This document shows, piece after piece, positions 63,867 to 64,000 of a stretch of 64,000 bases of DNA. The stretch covers positions 241,665-305,664 of the forward strand of contig NZ_JAACKC010000001.1 of the NCBI RefSeq assembly GCF_009939195.1, read 5' to 3'. The number at the start of each line of letters is the position of its first letter. Position 1 is the first letter of the stretch. Under the pieces are notes generated by a model. That model searched no databases and was not told the DNA's origin. It saw only the letters and a list, made by a program, of their open reading frames with translations. The translations under genes were made by a program, and so were the position numbers. The DNA is from Acinetobacter kanungonis. Its GTDB lineage: Bacteria > Pseudomonadota > Gammaproteobacteria > Pseudomonadales > Moraxellaceae.

Positions 63867-64000
63867 TCTAATGTTTTTGCATTTTTATAATGGGCTCAAT
63901 TCTAACCATGAGCCATCCACTTCCCTATAGTGTTTTGGTTATTTAGGCACATTTTAAAAGCAGAAAAACTCACAAAAAAAGATGACGATTGCAGCTCTGA

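Overview
The window is a chromosomal segment of a gammaproteobacterium, almost certainly Acinetobacter (Moraxellaceae); the species cannot be settled from this stretch. The A+T-rich base composition, the gene content (malate:quinone oxidoreductase, PurT, a GlnD-DapC pair, an extended AlaA, AzlCD, tandem CYTH/CHAD proteins) and the protein sequences all point that way. Most of it is ordinary chromosome with many clean stem-loop terminators. No insertion sequence, intact prophage or CRISPR array was seen.

Layout. 1-3.8 kb: the C-terminal part of mqo, an MFS exporter and three small unknown proteins. 4.0-8.2 kb: an iron-dependent cell-surface-signalling cassette (Fur box, FecI-type sigma factor, FecR-type anti-sigma factor, TonB-dependent transducer). 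8.2-10.3 kb: gene-poor, decayed DNA lying 3' of a CAU-anticodon tRNA, including a small helix-turn-helix pseudogene with two TGA stops; it looks like the scar of an integrated element. 10.4-17.5 kb: a polyamine (putrescine) uptake and oxidation cluster. A PatD-like aldehyde dehydrogenase is divergent from two APC permeases and a PuuB-like oxidase, and the first two divergent genes share a 49-bp inverted duplication covering their ribosome binding sites and first twelve codons. 18.2-21.3 kb: acyltransferase, YebC, an Lrp-type regulator and a glutathione S-transferase. 21.6-28.9 kb: a seven-gene organosulfur operon (two SfnB-like flavoproteins, one NtaA/DmoA-type monooxygenase, two MetQ-like binding proteins without a lipobox cysteine, MetN and MetI). 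29.0-34.7 kb: ychF, a Mn-type superoxide dismutase behind a Fur box, two Mpo1/DUF962-related topics (one here, one at 48 kb), a Crp-type regulator and azlCD. 34.9-40.0 kb: purT, glnD and dapC. 40-45 kb: a second TonB receptor, then msrB-gpx-araC-lysE on the minus strand. 45-53.4 kb: alaA with an extra N-terminal domain, gloB, a 0.5-kb intergenic region with a perfect 18-bp hairpin and a probable small RNA, and a pair of CYTH/CHAD proteins of which the first has a degenerate CHAD half. 53.5-60.8 kb: an M16 protease, a PhzF-family protein, the cystine symporter tcyP, a flavin reductase-like protein and an MFS transporter. 61.4-63.9 kb: a frameshifted two-repeat secreted protein, a membrane-anchored TraB/ChaN-like protein and an M23 peptidase lipoprotein.

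The main themes are iron (two TonB receptors, the sigma/anti-sigma pair, two strong Fur boxes and Fur-linked Mn-SOD), sulfur (organosulfur monooxygenases plus Met-type ABC transporter, cystine symporter, MsrB) and polyamine/amino-acid turnover (putrescine cluster, Lrp and AzlCD). Several small genes of fewer than 60 codons were found by reading the gaps: a 37-residue membrane peptide, a 49-residue membrane peptide overlapping sodA, and a 57-residue His/Cys-containing secreted peptide. Functional calls rest on recognisable motifs and remembered family sequences; no database search was possible.
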